From Vicugna pacos (taxonomy: Eukaryota > Chordata > Mammalia > Artiodactyla > Camelidae): a DNA stretch of 64,000 bases. The notes under the pieces were generated by a model. The model was not told where the DNA came from, searched no databases, and saw only the letters and a list, made by a program, of their open reading frames with translations. Position numbers and translations under genes: made by a program. Below, in pieces: positions 1-10,435 of this stretch. Every line of letters begins with the position of its first letter. The stretch's first letter is position 1. The stretch lies in assembly GCF_048564905.1 (NCBI RefSeq), contig NC_133021.1:31631097-31695096 (forward strand), read 5' to 3'.

Positions 1-836
1 CAGGGAAAATGTTTGAAATCCAAGTCTCCTGGATGCTGGCAGCCCGGCGCCTGCTGTTAGACAGTCTGATGAACCCTGATAAACCCCGCACCCACCTGGT
101 CCCCGCCAGGCCGGGAAACCTTAGCACCCCAGAGAGCGGAGGGTGCGGGAGGGGTGCGGGGAGCCAGGCTGCTGGGAGCCGGGGAGGGGCTTTGAGCTTC
201 CCCAGAGGGGCCACAGGAGGCTCAGATCAGGCAGGTCAGTACTGGTATGATGACATGTTGGGGTCTGCAGGGGAAGGTGCCCAGCCAGGAGGGGACCCTG
301 CTAAGGGGAAGAGGAGACGGCCAGCAGGAGGACCCAGTCCAGCAGGGCTGCGGATCCAGCCGCTGTGGTCGTGACCAGAGGCTGGGGAAGGTGGCCGTTG
401 AGAAGCTGGCCTCAGAAACACCTCACGGTTCCGTTTCTGGGCCTGGAGACAGAGGTGGCCTCCTTCTTGGTGGATTCCACACTTGTGTGCTGACCTCAGC
501 ATCTCCAGTGTCCCTGGATATATTTAATGCCACTGAATTATGCATTTAAAAAATGGTCAGAGTAGAACTCCCTGTCATCTCTGTCTGATCTGCTGCCGGT
601 GTCCACTGCCCCCAGCTGTTTCTGCTCCAGGAACCTCTGTTCCATTCCTAGAGTTTGGAGGAAGCTTGAATGGGGAGGGGGAGGGGGAGGGGGAGGGAAG
701 GATGCACCTTCTCAATCATTCAGGAGCCAAGAGAGCCTCCCAGATTACACATCTGTGTCTTTTTTTTTTGTTTTACTTTCATGAATTTATTTCATAAACT
801 CACATAAATTTGCAAACTTACACGGAGAAGATATCA
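1..836. other. Unique intergenic DNA, no gene recognised
   Basis: The first 300 bases are moderately GC-rich but CpG-poor compared with the island at the right end. The reading frames here (the longest about 120 codons) have no recognisable domain and are rich in Gly, Arg and Pro, as expected from GC-rich noncoding DNA. Around 525-556 the text resembles the 3' part of a common old mammalian repeat, but the fragment is too short to assign. I see no RNA gene or promoter signal. Confidence 0.5.
670..699. repeat. (GGGGGA)n simple repeat
   Basis: About five tandem units of GGGGGA/GGGGAG are followed by a short GGGAAGG. The G runs could form a quadruplex on the plus strand. No coding context. Confidence 0.85.
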
Positions 837-995
837 CTTGCCACTTTCTTTTACTTATTTTATTTAAAAAAGTTTTTTTCTCTCACCTGTTTTTTTTTTT
901 TTAAGAGAAGATTTTGGGGATGGAACCAGGACCTCGTGCATGCTAAGCACACGCTCTACCGCTGAGCTGTACCCTCCCCCACTTGGCACTTTCTA
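837..995 (-). mobile_element. Camelid tRNA-derived SINE (Vic-1 type) with target-site duplication
   Basis: Read on the minus strand, the body (about 890-981) begins GGGGGAGGGT and continues with a tRNA-like A box and B box region, then a T-rich/A-rich tail on the plus-strand left side. The B box reads GGTTCCATCC, one change from the usual GGTTCRANNCC. Imperfect direct repeats flank it: CTTGCCACTTTCTT at 837-850 and CTTGGCACTTTCTA at 982-995, the target-site duplication of L1-driven retrotransposition. The element itself is about 851-981. Two differences between the duplicates suggest it is not very recent. Confidence 0.88.
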
Positions 996-1639
996 ATAAT
1001 AATAAAAACAAACACAAAGATACTAAGAAATGGCCTAACTGGCCACCAGAAGACATTTGTTATGAGTATTCGGCACGTGAGTACTGCAGCTTACGGCTGT
1101 TACTAGAGATCCGAGTGGACACAGCGGCCAAAGCCCCTCTCATGCCCTTTGCCAGATGGGCTACTAGCCCTCTGCCTTCCATTATAAACAAAAGCACAGT
1201 TGTTACCTGATTGCAAAATAATACCTACTCACCGTTAGAAAAATGAAAAGCTTGGAAAACACGAAGACAACAAAGAATGAATTTCTTTTTAATTTGATAT
1301 TTTTAATCTTTTTGGGGGAGGAGTCCTTTTTGGGGGAAAAATGTTTTCAAAAGAGACGGATTTCCAGGAGATGATCTATAAGGAATAAAACACCTCTTGT
1401 GACCGTTTAAGTCAGCCGCGTCAGTCAACAGCAGGAAAACGCATTCTCTGAAGTGAGATCCTGGATATTTAGCCAACATTCAGAGAAAGATTGGGTCCCC
1501 AGAATCCTATAGTACTGGATTTTCTGCTTGTGACCAAGGGAACGGCCAACGTCCCCGTCCAGTGAATGTCTAGCTGACTTCCACGAAGGCCAGGGTGTAA
1601 GACTGAGACGCGTACTCAGCCAGCAGTGACAGCTCCGGG
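996..1639. other. Unique intergenic DNA, nothing recognised
   Basis: AT-rich unique sequence with short poly-A and poly-T runs (for example near 1290-1345). No open frame longer than about 75 codons and no repeat that I can name. Confidence 0.5.
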
Positions 1640-1815
1640 TCCTCCCTGGGCTGGAACTGGCCGTGTGCCCTTGGGAAGCTGCACGAATTCCTCTAAAGCA
1701 TCAGTTTCCTCCTTTGTCAGATGGAGACCTTCGTGGCTGCCTCCCAGGAGTTGAGAAGAATCAAGGAGAAAATCTGAGGCAATATTTAGCATGCACTAAA
1801 TATTCAAAAAAGATG
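1640..1815 (+). repeat. MIR SINE remnant
   Basis: The order 'ccgtgtgcccttgggaagct', then 'catcagtttcctcctttgtc', then a purine-rich stretch ending near 'tttagcatgcactaaatatt' follows the MIR core (the 'gtgaccttgggcaagt / cctcagtttcctcatctg / gcctggcacatagtaggtgc' path). It is strongly diverged, as expected for a repeat active before the placental radiation. The 5' tRNA head is not visible. Confidence 0.65.
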
Positions 1816-4800
1816 ACTGCTTATCCAATAAATAACCAAGCAACTGAATTTCTCTACAAAGCAGCCCCCGCCTTGAGTCATCACTGACGCCTTAGGTAAT
1901 TAGGCCACTGCCGGGAATGCAGCGCTGGCAGCTCCCACACACCCAGGGCACACTTATGTTCGTACCCATTGTCAGGAAAATGTGAAAGAAAAAATATTAT
2001 TAAGCATAGAGCTCGTGATTAGCTATGGCAAAGGAAGGAGTAACACTCTGGGGACAGTGAATTGAAATCAAGCAGAGACAACTCTCGATGTTTCATGGCA
2101 ACAGACATCACGGAGATATGTCATCAATCTACAAAATCCTCTCAGGCCCAAGGGAACCCTCCTGAGGGTTTATTTTATGCCCGAATCTGTGTTGTGCCAA
2201 GACTGCTTCAAGATGCCTAAAATGGACTGGTTTATGTTCGCCTGGAGAACCAGAGGAATGGTTCCAACGTGAGTGGCTGGTTGAATCCTCAGAATCAGTG
2301 CTTGAGTAGCCAAGAGCTGGCCAGACCCCACCCCTCTGCTGACTCCAAACCCCACCACTCCCTTGGACATCTACCCGCAGGACTGCCAGAAAAGTCACCT
2401 GAATTTTTACCGTGATCCAGCCTCGGATGAGTGGAACAATGCTGGGGCCACCTTCTCCAACACCACGGCCAGCAAGTCCAGGAGGGACTGCCCAGCCCAG
2501 GCAGTGGCTTGGGGAGAGCCCCCTGGGAGGACACTGACCAATCTGCACCCTGGGGGCATCATGGGTGTCAGTCAGGCCGTTCAGTGAAATTTCTGGTGAA
2601 CTCAAAGCTCAGCTTCTAACTGAGACATCACTACTTCCGGGCTTGGGAACTGTAATGACCGGTGCCACCTGGTGACCAGCGCAGATGTTTCCCTTTGATG
2701 AAGTCAGTAAAACAGCGAAGCAGGGAACGAGGCTCGCTCGTTCGCCCAGGAAGTCAGGGGACCTGAGCAGCTGTCACGTTGTGTTCTGGTTTGGTTGTGA
2801 TTACACGCGGTAGCAGCCTGGTCCATGAAGACGCCACCCCAGTGACCCCTTTCTCCCCACTCCTGCTGCTGGTCCCCCAGAATCCGATTTGGGTGACTTC
2901 CAAGTCAACCCCACAGCTGTCCACACACCACTCTGCTTTTATGGAGCGAGAGACAAGCCCCCGAGGACAGGGATCCTTTGTCCTCGTGGCTCCAGTGTCT
3001 CACCCCATGGTGTCTTATACGTGGGAGGCACTGAACACAGAAACAGAGAGGGGCTGGGAGTCGGGGCGATGTAACTCTGATTGTCTGTCTTTTCAGAACT
3101 GCGTTTCCTACGTAATGGAGAGAAGCAATGCTTTGATCAACAAAGTATCGCCCGCTTGCTGTCGCTTTATGTCTCCTTTCTTTCTATCTTCCTTCATTTT
3201 CCCTCTATATCATCTTCCAACGTAACTAAGCATGGATTATGTCATTATTTCCCAGTCGGGGACGCAGATCACCATGCTTCTAGGTTTTATCTGTAAACAG
3301 CAATCACATGGTATCTAATAGTGAGAACAGAGTTCCCCATCACGTCTCTTTCAGCCTTTCTGATTCTGACAAGGAAAAAGAGAAGGTCCCAGATCGTGTT
3401 CCGAAGCCTGCAGCCCCTCTCACATATCCATTCTAACAAAGAAATCACAGGCCAAACCGTCAGCAGGCAACAAATATCCATCTGTAACTGAAAAAGTTTT
3501 ATTTGCAAACCAGTGAGACTGGTCTGTTTACAGTATGAATTTGAGTGCTCTTTGCCAAGTAAACTCATAAAGTTTACCAAGCGAGCTTAAAGGAAAATAT
3601 TAAGTAAATCACTGTAAAGGCAGTGCCAGTTTATGGTCAGAAAAACAGGAAGGTGGTACGTGGTATATGAATGACAAGTTTGGGAAACCCTTGGGTAACC
3701 AGACATCTTTTCTTTCCTCTTGCTGACTTTCGGCACATCCACACCCAGCGTGCCTCTCCGGGACTCACTGGACTGTTTCAGAAAAGGTGAGGAGATCAGT
3801 GGAAGATGTAGCCAGAGGCAGGCATCGCTCACAGAGGTGCTTCTCCCATCAACACAAGGTTTCTGCACGGTGCCCTTGCACTGGCGAGGCCGGCCCATGG
3901 ACCACAGCGAAAAATTCAACTCCTAATTCATGTTCCCTGGGCTCCCTCACTTTGCAGCGGAACTCGTGAGCCAGGCTCAGCGTGGTAGGACCTCATTCAT
4001 GAGAGTCACTTTAAGGCTAACAAGCCAGGCTCTCTGCCTGGACCGCTGGTGCGCAGATCGGATGTCTGGGGGCTGCCGATACCGAAACGTGGTGACCGAC
4101 GGTCTCGAGAAGGCACCAGGGGTTTCCGCCATCCTGGGCTTTCTGGGTAATGCAATCTGAAAATCAGTTCTCATTAAAAACAGGAGATACTAATCCCTCT
4201 GACAGGGCGCAGCTTAAGTGATAATTAAAAGCACGTTTCCTGTCACTTGGCTGCTATGAAACGCACCCCTGCTTACGCCGCCGGGGGCCTCGTGCTGAGG
4301 CCCTGGGGGCAGTCATTTCTCCCCCAGGAAGCCTCACGGCTCTCGGAGTGTCGTTCATTATTTAAATCTGATTTTCTTCACTTACGTGAAACAGAACCTG
4401 GCAGCGGTTCTTCCTCCAGCCCCACCAGCTGTCCTTAAAATGCAGTTAACATTGCCGTGAACGAGGAACGGAGACTGACTTTGCATTAATACAGACTTCA
4501 GTGCGACACACGGAAGGACTTTATTAATCATCATCCCCGCCCCATGAAGATCTTTAGACCTTCCTCAATTAATTGAAGGAGACGTGACTGCTGAGATGTT
4601 AAACTCTCTCTTTGCAGTGTCACAGTGGGAAGAACCTCGGTGTCTGGGGCCCTGGAGTAAGAAGTAAGTAAGGCCGACGGTAGAGCCCATGTTATGTGTT
4701 CTTATTTTTTTAAAATAAGATGTTCCTAGGAATGTGAGTTGTATGTATGAGCCAGGACGGTGCTATTTCAGTGGAAAAAAAATGTGTTCACTGCACCGGC

Positions 4801-4848
4801 GTGCGTGGGATATCCTATCTAAATACACGTGTAGAAAGATATTTCCAA
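1816..4848. other. Unique intergenic DNA with one CTCF-like motif
   Basis: About 3 kb without a recognisable gene or repeat. Frames of 148 and 158 codons occur at 2779-3225 and 2129-2605, but they have no domain, no codon bias that I can see, and no splice-site pattern. A CTCF-like motif lies at 2664-2677 and a homeodomain-type palindrome CAATTAATTG at 4566-4575. The segment about 4150-4530, with several TTAAT/ATTAA cores and no repeat signature, could be a regulatory element; that is inference. Confidence 0.45.
2664..2677 (-). promoter_or_regulatory. CTCF-like motif
   Basis: The plus strand reads TGCCACCTGGTGAC; on the minus strand TCACCAGGTGGCA fits the core CCASYAGRKGGC with one mismatch (TCA instead of CCA). 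It is in unique DNA. The weakest of the four CTCF-like sites listed. Confidence 0.4.
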
Positions 4849-4949
4849 AAAAAAAAGAAAGAAAGGGAGGGAGGGAGGAAGGAAGGAAAGAAGGAAGGAA
4901 GGAACGGAGAAAGAGAGAGAGAAAGAAAGAAAAAGGAAAGAAAAGAAGT
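4849..4949 (+). repeat. Purine-rich simple repeat (GAAA/GGAA)n
   Basis: About 100 bases of almost pure purine made of A-run, GAAA, GGGA, GGAA and GAGA blocks with one C near 4905. The two overlapping Lys/Glu/Arg-rich frames that cross it (4734-5126 and 4747-5097) are products of this repeat and not genes. Confidence 0.9.
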
Positions 4950-5139
4950 AAATATTGCTTACAGATTTACAAAATTATTATCCCATTTATTTTATGGGAA
5001 GAGTTGGGTATCAGGGGGAAAAATCATCTGTATGGTCACCAAAAATATTCCTGGCAGGTTAAGGGATTTGGAAATGGCACCCTGGCTTGCGGGTTGATGT
5101 TGAGAACATTAAGATGTTTGACTTAAGCTGCGTAAACAG

Positions 5140-5255
5140 ATTTTTACCCTGGGCTTACTATGTGCTTACAAATGTGTCAGTAGGGGCCACATACATGGGC
5201 AAGAATGATGTCTGTCCTCAAGGAACTTACTATCTAAGAGGGAAGACAAGAAAAG
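5140..5255 (+). repeat. Ancient mammalian interspersed repeat fragment, family unsure
   Basis: 'ttactatgtgctta' followed by 'ggcaagaatgatgtctgtcc' and 'caaggaacttactatctaa' follows a widespread old mammalian repeat in which 'ctactatgtgccaggcac' is followed by 'gccctcatggagcttacatt'. I cannot decide between a MIR-, L2- or MER-class family from this piece. The 92-codon frame over it is a shadow. Confidence 0.45.
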
Positions 5256-7480
5256 AAACAGACAATCGTCTCACACTTTACCAGCTGGGAAAGTTTGTAC
5301 AAAAACATTCAGACATCCTCTCCATTGTGGTGTCTCGGATGGATGAGGAAGCCAACGAGGACTGACGGAGGAATGGTGAGATGGGGCCAACCTGGGGAAG
5401 AGGACACGCTGGCACACTGGGAAGGGGCAGCCTGTCCCTTAGGGCAGCGGGGGAGGTGGCTGTGGAGGTCCGGCAGCCCCGCACATTCTTAGAGTCACCA
5501 GCAGGAGGACCCCTCTCAGCTGAAGTCAAGGTTTTTTCTGGTTCTAAGTAAACGCAGTTAGTGAATTTTCTTCCCCGGATACTCGATATTCTAGTAAAAA
5601 AAATGGCTGATTTAAATAAGATCTGAGCCCGCATGTGGATTCCAAGCCATCCTCTCCACGCTCCAGTCACGACAGAGGCAAGCCGCTTCTCGGTGGTGCG
5701 CACAAGCTCCCCGTGGCTGGTGCGTTGCCACTGCTGAAACAAAAAGACCTCCTTAAACTCAAGTTTAGAGTAAGTTCCTGAATTCCTTTCTGTTCTTTCA
5801 TAGAAAAGGCTGAACTCTTGAAGCTGCAAGCCCTTAGCCGCCACCTGCTCACCTCTCTGCAGCTCCGAGACCCGCGAATCCCAGCCGCTGACACACTCAG
5901 CACGCCCCGCAAAGCAAAGGAGAGAAGGTGGAGCATTCATTCAACACCTTCCCAGCAACTCCGTGTCTTCCTTTGGGTTCATCCCCTTTAGATCTGGAGC
6001 CTGCTTAGAGCCAGAGGCAAACTTCCACATGCAAAAATCAGAATCACAATCCCAAGGACCCTTGATCCCTTTCCAGCCTGATTAGCACGATGCAGGGCAA
6101 ACCGTCCAAGTTGGCTTGCCCAGAAAGCGGGAAGGCTGTGTTATGGAAACACTGCCTGGTGTCATGGCAACAGAACGGACAGCGTCCCCTACGCCTGCCT
6201 CCACGGCCGGCCAGATGTGTGTCTAAGACATTGACAGCAAAGGACCCGCCACATTCAGAACCCACCTTATTTTAGGGAGGAATTAATTCTCCATGTCTTC
6301 TGGATGGGGATTGGCTGCAACCCCAGGGGCCACACCGACAGAGACAGTCCTGGGAGGAACATTACCGAAGACAGCTGGGAGCAGGGTTATTAAGCAAAGA
6401 GATGAGATTCTCTCCCCGGTGGGCTTTTCAGGTTAAGAAAGAGGCATACCCTTCAACCGGCAGAGAAACCCAAGCCTCAATAAGTCAGTGGAAATTACCT
6501 GGGAGAATTCACATGCACGACAGCAGACAGAGCTGGGGGGCTTGCTGGAGGGACCTTTAAACTCCTTCTGAGCAGAGAGCGCTGACTTCCCTAACTCCAG
6601 CTTGCCCTGATAGTGACTTTATTCCCACCCACTCCCAGTTCTTGGAGCAACTTGAAATGGTCATTTCTTCCACTCTCCTACCATCTACTTTTCTCCCACA
6701 CAAAGGCAGACAGTGAGGGGAGGCCCCCAGGGTCCAGTCACTCCGACCCTTCCCAGCGCCTGTCTCTCGTTCACCACCCCCAGACTTGCGTGCCTCAGTG
6801 CTGCGCATGCTTAATTCTAAGCAACCCTGAAACAGCCAGCCCTTCTCATCCCCAGAGGCACGAAGCCACGATGCCACAAAGGTCAGAAAAGCAAGAAGAC
6901 AAATCTGACATTTATCTGCTTGTCTCTGAAGGGCAACCCAGCATTCAGATGAGATGGCGCGTTTTCAAATAGGTCACAGAGCTGCCGTTTCCTTCCGTGT
7001 TGGTGGGTAACCCCTGGTGACTGACTTACAGAGATGGAATGAATGCGTAAGCAAATCAAGAGCCAATTCTGGAAGGCCCACCCTGGGTCAGGCAGGGTAA
7101 GAGACGCCAAGGGGTTACTGTCTCGCTGAGGGGTCAACACACAGGCAAGAAAATGAACTCATAGTAGAAGCAAGTGTATGTAGGGCTGGACCAGGGACGC
7201 GGGGAATGAAAGCTCAGAGTGGCCAGGAAAGGCGTGGGAGGTGGTGTGGCTGAGCCTGGAAAGATGGTAGGACAGCAGAAGCCAAGAGGAGGGGAAATGT
7301 TCAGTGCCCACGGTGAGAAGGCAGCCTTTCCTGGAACAGCAGAAGGTTGGCCCTGGAGACCAGTGGACGTCGTATCTGGTGACAGAGTGAGCTACAGTCA
7401 AAGGATGCTGCTGCCTCCAGGCACTCCCACACAATGGACACTGAGGCAGACTGTGTTTCCAGAAATGGACACAGCCATAC
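5256..7480. other. Unique intergenic DNA, no gene recognised
   Basis: Mixed-composition unique sequence. The 220-codon minus-strand frame at 5278-5940 is the longest here, but shows no domain, signal peptide, catalytic motif or splice pattern, and overlaps several equally open frames. Around 7150-7330 the text hints at the 3' part of the same old repeat class seen at 5140, but too weakly to call. Confidence 0.45.
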
Positions 7481-7945
7481 TCCAGTCCCCGGTGCTCTTC
7501 CAGAACCTGGCCATTGCCCCCACGAAGAGGTGGAGTCTGTTCCCGCTACCCCTGTGTTTGCGTGGCAGGTTCCCTTGCGGCTGCCTCAAGGAACAGACGG
7601 CAGTGGAAGGGACGGGGTTACTTCCGAGACTGGGTCACGAACAGGGGTGTGGCTTCTGCCCACCTCTCTCCAGGATGCTCACCACTGGACTCGGGCCCCC
7701 ACACCGTGAGGAAGGCGCGTGCAGGTGCGCGCAGGTGCGCCCGCGGACCCGCCTAGCTCAGGTGCCAGCCAGCAGCCAGCAGGGATCACCGGATGTGTCC
7801 CTGGAGGAGCTTCCAACAGGGTCCGGCCACCAGCCTTCGAACGGCCCCAACTCACCGTGCACAGAGCTGAGACCCGCTAACCCGGCCAGCCCTGCGGAAC
7901 TGCAGACTCACCCGCAGAAAGAGATTGTCGTCATGTTACGTCTGT
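7480..7945 (+). mobile_element. Solo LTR fossil, ERVL-MaLR class (MLT1-like)
   Basis: The order 'gaggtggagtctgttccc', later 'ccagccagcagccagcaggg', then 'gagctgagacccgctaaccc' and 'ccgcagaaagagattg' follows the MLT1 LTR pattern. It appears to be a lone, heavily diverged LTR with no internal region next to it, so an old fossil from around or before the placental radiation. The 242-codon frame at 7219-7947 runs through it and is not a gene. Confidence 0.6.
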
Positions 7946-8261
7946 AACTCGGGAACCATCTGTAACTCATAGAATCAACACATAGAACAAATCCTTTATC
8001 AGCCCCTTACTTAGTCCTGCCGGAGCTCCAGCGGGAAATCAGAGCATCACACAGCGCAGTAAGGTCAAGGTGACATGTCAGTTGAATACATATTGCTTTT
8101 CCAATCCCATGATGCCCATAAACTCGCTTTTCAGGTTAGATTTCCCCCTGAGGCTGCATTAGAATGAGTGGTCCTCATCCTTTTAGTTAAACTTCTCTTC
8201 CTGTTCCTGCATCGCAGAGAGACAGAGGTAGGGTTGGAGCATTTGTTATCTACATTATTCT

Positions 8262-8395
8262 TTATTTTTTGAAATTTAATTTTGACTTATTTTTGATAAA
8301 TAAAAATTGTATATATTTATTGTACAACATGATGTTTTGACATATACATACATTGACAAGTGTCCAGCTAACCTGTCCGTCTCCGTAGTTACCTT

Positions 8396-8438
<43 letters not shown>

Positions 8439-8765
8439 TGAGGACACTGGAGATCTGCTGAGCCAATGTCAAGTAGTGCAACAAATTATTGTTAACCGCT
8501 GTCACCACGCTGCAGCTGAGATCTCCAGAACCTATTCATCCTGTAACTAGAAGTTTCTACCCTTTGATCAACATCGCCCCCTTTCCCCACCCTGCAGCCC
8601 CTGGTCACCATTCTACTTTCTGCCGCTAGGAGTTCAGCATTCTTTCTAGATTTCACATGTAAGTGAGCTCCCGCGATCCGGGTCTTCTGCATCTGGCTTG
8701 TTTCACTGAGCGGAACGCCCTCCGGATCCAGCTGCGTCCCCGGCACCCCGGTGGCCTCTCAAGCG
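8262..8765 (-). mobile_element. L1 LINE 3' fragment (L1MA/MB-like)
   Basis: Read on the plus strand it gives the familiar reverse of an L1 3' end: 'ttgtacaacatgatgttttg', 'aacatcgccccctttcccca', 'cagcccctggtcaccattct', 'gcttgtttcactgagcggaa'. In the sense direction this is the end of ORF2 and the 3' UTR. A (GT)18 microsatellite sits inside at 8401-8436. The fragment is 5'-truncated and has no usable reading frame. Confidence 0.85.
8401..8436 (+). repeat. (GT)18 microsatellite
   Basis: A perfect GT tract of 18 units inside the L1 3' UTR fragment. Likely polymorphic between individuals. Confidence 0.97.
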
Positions 8766-9161
8766 AGCCTGTTTCTAAGTCTCAGACCTGGCCTTGGAGG
8801 AAAAGACACTTCTATTTCGTTAAACACACAAAAACCCGCTCTGGTTTTGGTTTCAAGTCTCTGTAGGTATTTTTTCATTGTTCTGATGTGCTGATGCCAA
8901 GACCAGCTGCAAACATTCATTTAAGTAAGGTAGTCATTCAAAATGAGCAGAGTTGAAACTGGGGAGCTTTGGCACGTGATATGGAAGCATCCCAGAGCAC
9001 AGCAGCGGGCGAGGTCTGTGTGGGAAGCTGGAAATTAGCTCAGGCTCAGGCCCCACCTAGAACAGCAGGCGGTTGCCAGATCCCTTCCTTCCAGAAAGAC
9101 TCCCAGCTCGGCTCCCAGCTCACCATTCACTGCTGGGTCTGCTGAGTTTCCAATTATCTGC

Positions 9162-9246
9162 TCCCTCTCCCTCCCTCCCCTCCCCCTCCCGCCTCCTCCC
9201 CCTCCTCCCCTTCCTCCCCCTCCTCCTCCTTCTTTCTTCTTCCTCA
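9162..9246 (+). repeat. Polypyrimidine tract (CTCC/CCT/CTT)n
   Basis: About 85 bases of C and T with one G near 9190, in blocks CTCC, CCCT, CCT and CTT. Long polypyrimidine mirror-like tracts can form triplex DNA. The glycine/arginine-rich minus-strand frame at 9035-9247 comes from it. Confidence 0.9.
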
Positions 9247-9357
9247 CTAATCAACCCTCTCGATTTGACAACAACAAAAAGGGGCAACAAACTCCAAAAG
9301 AAAGCTAAGGGAAGCTTGGATCTACTCTTTTAAAAGGAGTTTTCAATAGAAAACAGG

Positions 9358-9412
9358 ATGGCATGGCGGTTAAGAACAGTGGAGGCAGACAGACCTCGAG
9401 CACAGGCTCACG
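9358..9412 (+). repeat. MIR 5' part (split copy)
   Basis: 'atggcatggcggttaagaac', 'agtggaggcagacagacctc' matches the start of MIR ('gcatagtggttaagagcacg ... ggagccagactg'). It ends where an L1 3' end begins; the rest of a plus-strand MIR is found from about 9838, so one MIR was probably split by insertion. Confidence 0.6.
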
Positions 9413-9655
9413 GTTACCGAAGGGGAAAGGGCAGGGGTACAACAGGAGTTCGGGGTTTGCAGGTACAAACTCCTATACATAAAATAAACCACCAGGACCT
9501 ACTGTACAGAACAGGGGACTATATTTAGTATCTTTTAACAACATATAATGGACAAGAATACGGAAAAGAATATACACGTGTAACTGAGTCACTGTGCTGC
9601 ACACCAGAAACTAACACAACATTGTAAATCAACTCCACTTCAGTTAAAAAAAATG
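9412..9655 (+). mobile_element. L1 3' end, cetartiodactyl type
   Basis: 'ggttaccgaaggggaaaggg', 'gtacaaactcctatacataa', 'acagggga' plus 'ctatatttagtatctttta', 'tgtgctgcacaccagaaac', 'taacacaacattgtaaatca', then an A-rich end near 9650. This is the L1 3' UTR common in cattle, pig and camel genomes. Strongly 5'-truncated; no coding capacity. Confidence 0.88.
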
Positions 9656-9837
9656 TTTTAATGAAAGTGAGTCTATTTCTACATTTCATTATATGGAAAG
9701 ATCTCTACTAAACAGTGCATGAAAAACTGACAATAAAACACTGTGATGAGTGTACTGACACTTCATACACAGTGCTATCAACTTCTCTGGGTGTTGGAAA
9801 ATTATTAGAAAAAGTTGGGGGGAAAAAGAAGCGTGGA

Positions 9838-10025
9838 GGTAAAGCCACATGGCTGTGAGCGCTTAGCTCTGGCAAACCACTTAGCCTGGGAGAGCGCCTG
9901 CCCTCATCCTTAAGGTGCAGGTAAGAAAATGGACCCCACCGGGTTGCTATGACGCGTCAATGCGAACGTGCCACCGGACGAGCGCGGGCCTGGCACACGG
10001 TAGGCGCTCCGGGGACGTTAGCGGG
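9838..10025 (+). repeat. MIR 3' part (split copy)
   Basis: 'ccacatggctgtgagcgctt', 'ccttaaggtgcaggtaagaa', 'gttgctatgacgcgtcaatg', 'gcctggcacacggtaggcgc' follows the middle and end of MIR. Together with 9358-9412 it could be a single MIR interrupted by the L1 fragment and about 180 bases of AT-rich DNA. Confidence 0.72.
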
Positions 10026-10271
10026 TGCTGCTCTGAACTGCAGGGGACCCGCGGGCATTTCTCCAGGTCTTTTGTAACTTTCTAAAAGTCCACTCTAATA
10101 TCCAGTAAAACCACTGTGACGAAGAGTAAGTGGGTGCCAGTTTATTTCAGGAAGCACATTGCAAATTAGCCAAGCCCCCGTCAGGTGCTAGAGCTGGAAA
10201 TGCCGTCAGATGGACTCCCCAGGTAAGGGTCAGGGTGAGCCCCCCCGCCCCACCGGGTAGAGAAGAAATTT

Positions 10272-10435
10272 AAAAATAGACTCGTCTCGGGGAGGGTGTA
10301 GCTCAGCGGTGGAGTGCAAGCTTAGTAGGCACGAGGTCCTGGGTTCAAGCCCTGGTACCTCCATTTAAAAAATAAGTAAATACATCTAATTACTCCCCCA
10401 AATAAATAAATAAATAAATAAATACAAAAATAGAC
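10272..10435 (+). mobile_element. Full-length camelid tRNA-derived SINE (Vic-1 type) with target-site duplication
   Basis: The element is about 10289-10425: GGGGAGGGTGTAGCTCAGCG with the A box, B box GGTTCAAGCC, then 'ctccatttaaaaaataagta' and a (AAAT)n tail. Flanking direct repeats AAAAATAGAC at 10272-10281 and 10426-10435, extended with some mismatches by CT-rich text, are the target-site duplication. RNA polymerase III boxes are intact in form, but a distal position and old tail suggest it is just a fixed insertion. It would be flagged as a tRNA pseudogene by some tRNA finders. Confidence 0.93.

Noticed and set aside
4734-5126. Lys/Arg/Glu-rich frame resembling a charged coiled-coil protein
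   Set aside because: It is the translation of the purine-rich simple repeat at 4849-4949.
5278-5940. 220-codon minus-strand frame
   Set aside because: No domain, signal or transmembrane pattern; other frames over it are also open. Chance.
7219-7947. 242-codon plus-strand frame
   Set aside because: Most of it lies in an LTR fossil at 7480-7945. No domain and no splice pattern.
8401-8436. CRISPR-like or structured repeat array
   Set aside because: A plain (GT)18 microsatellite; there are no spacers anywhere in the window, and the genome is mammalian.
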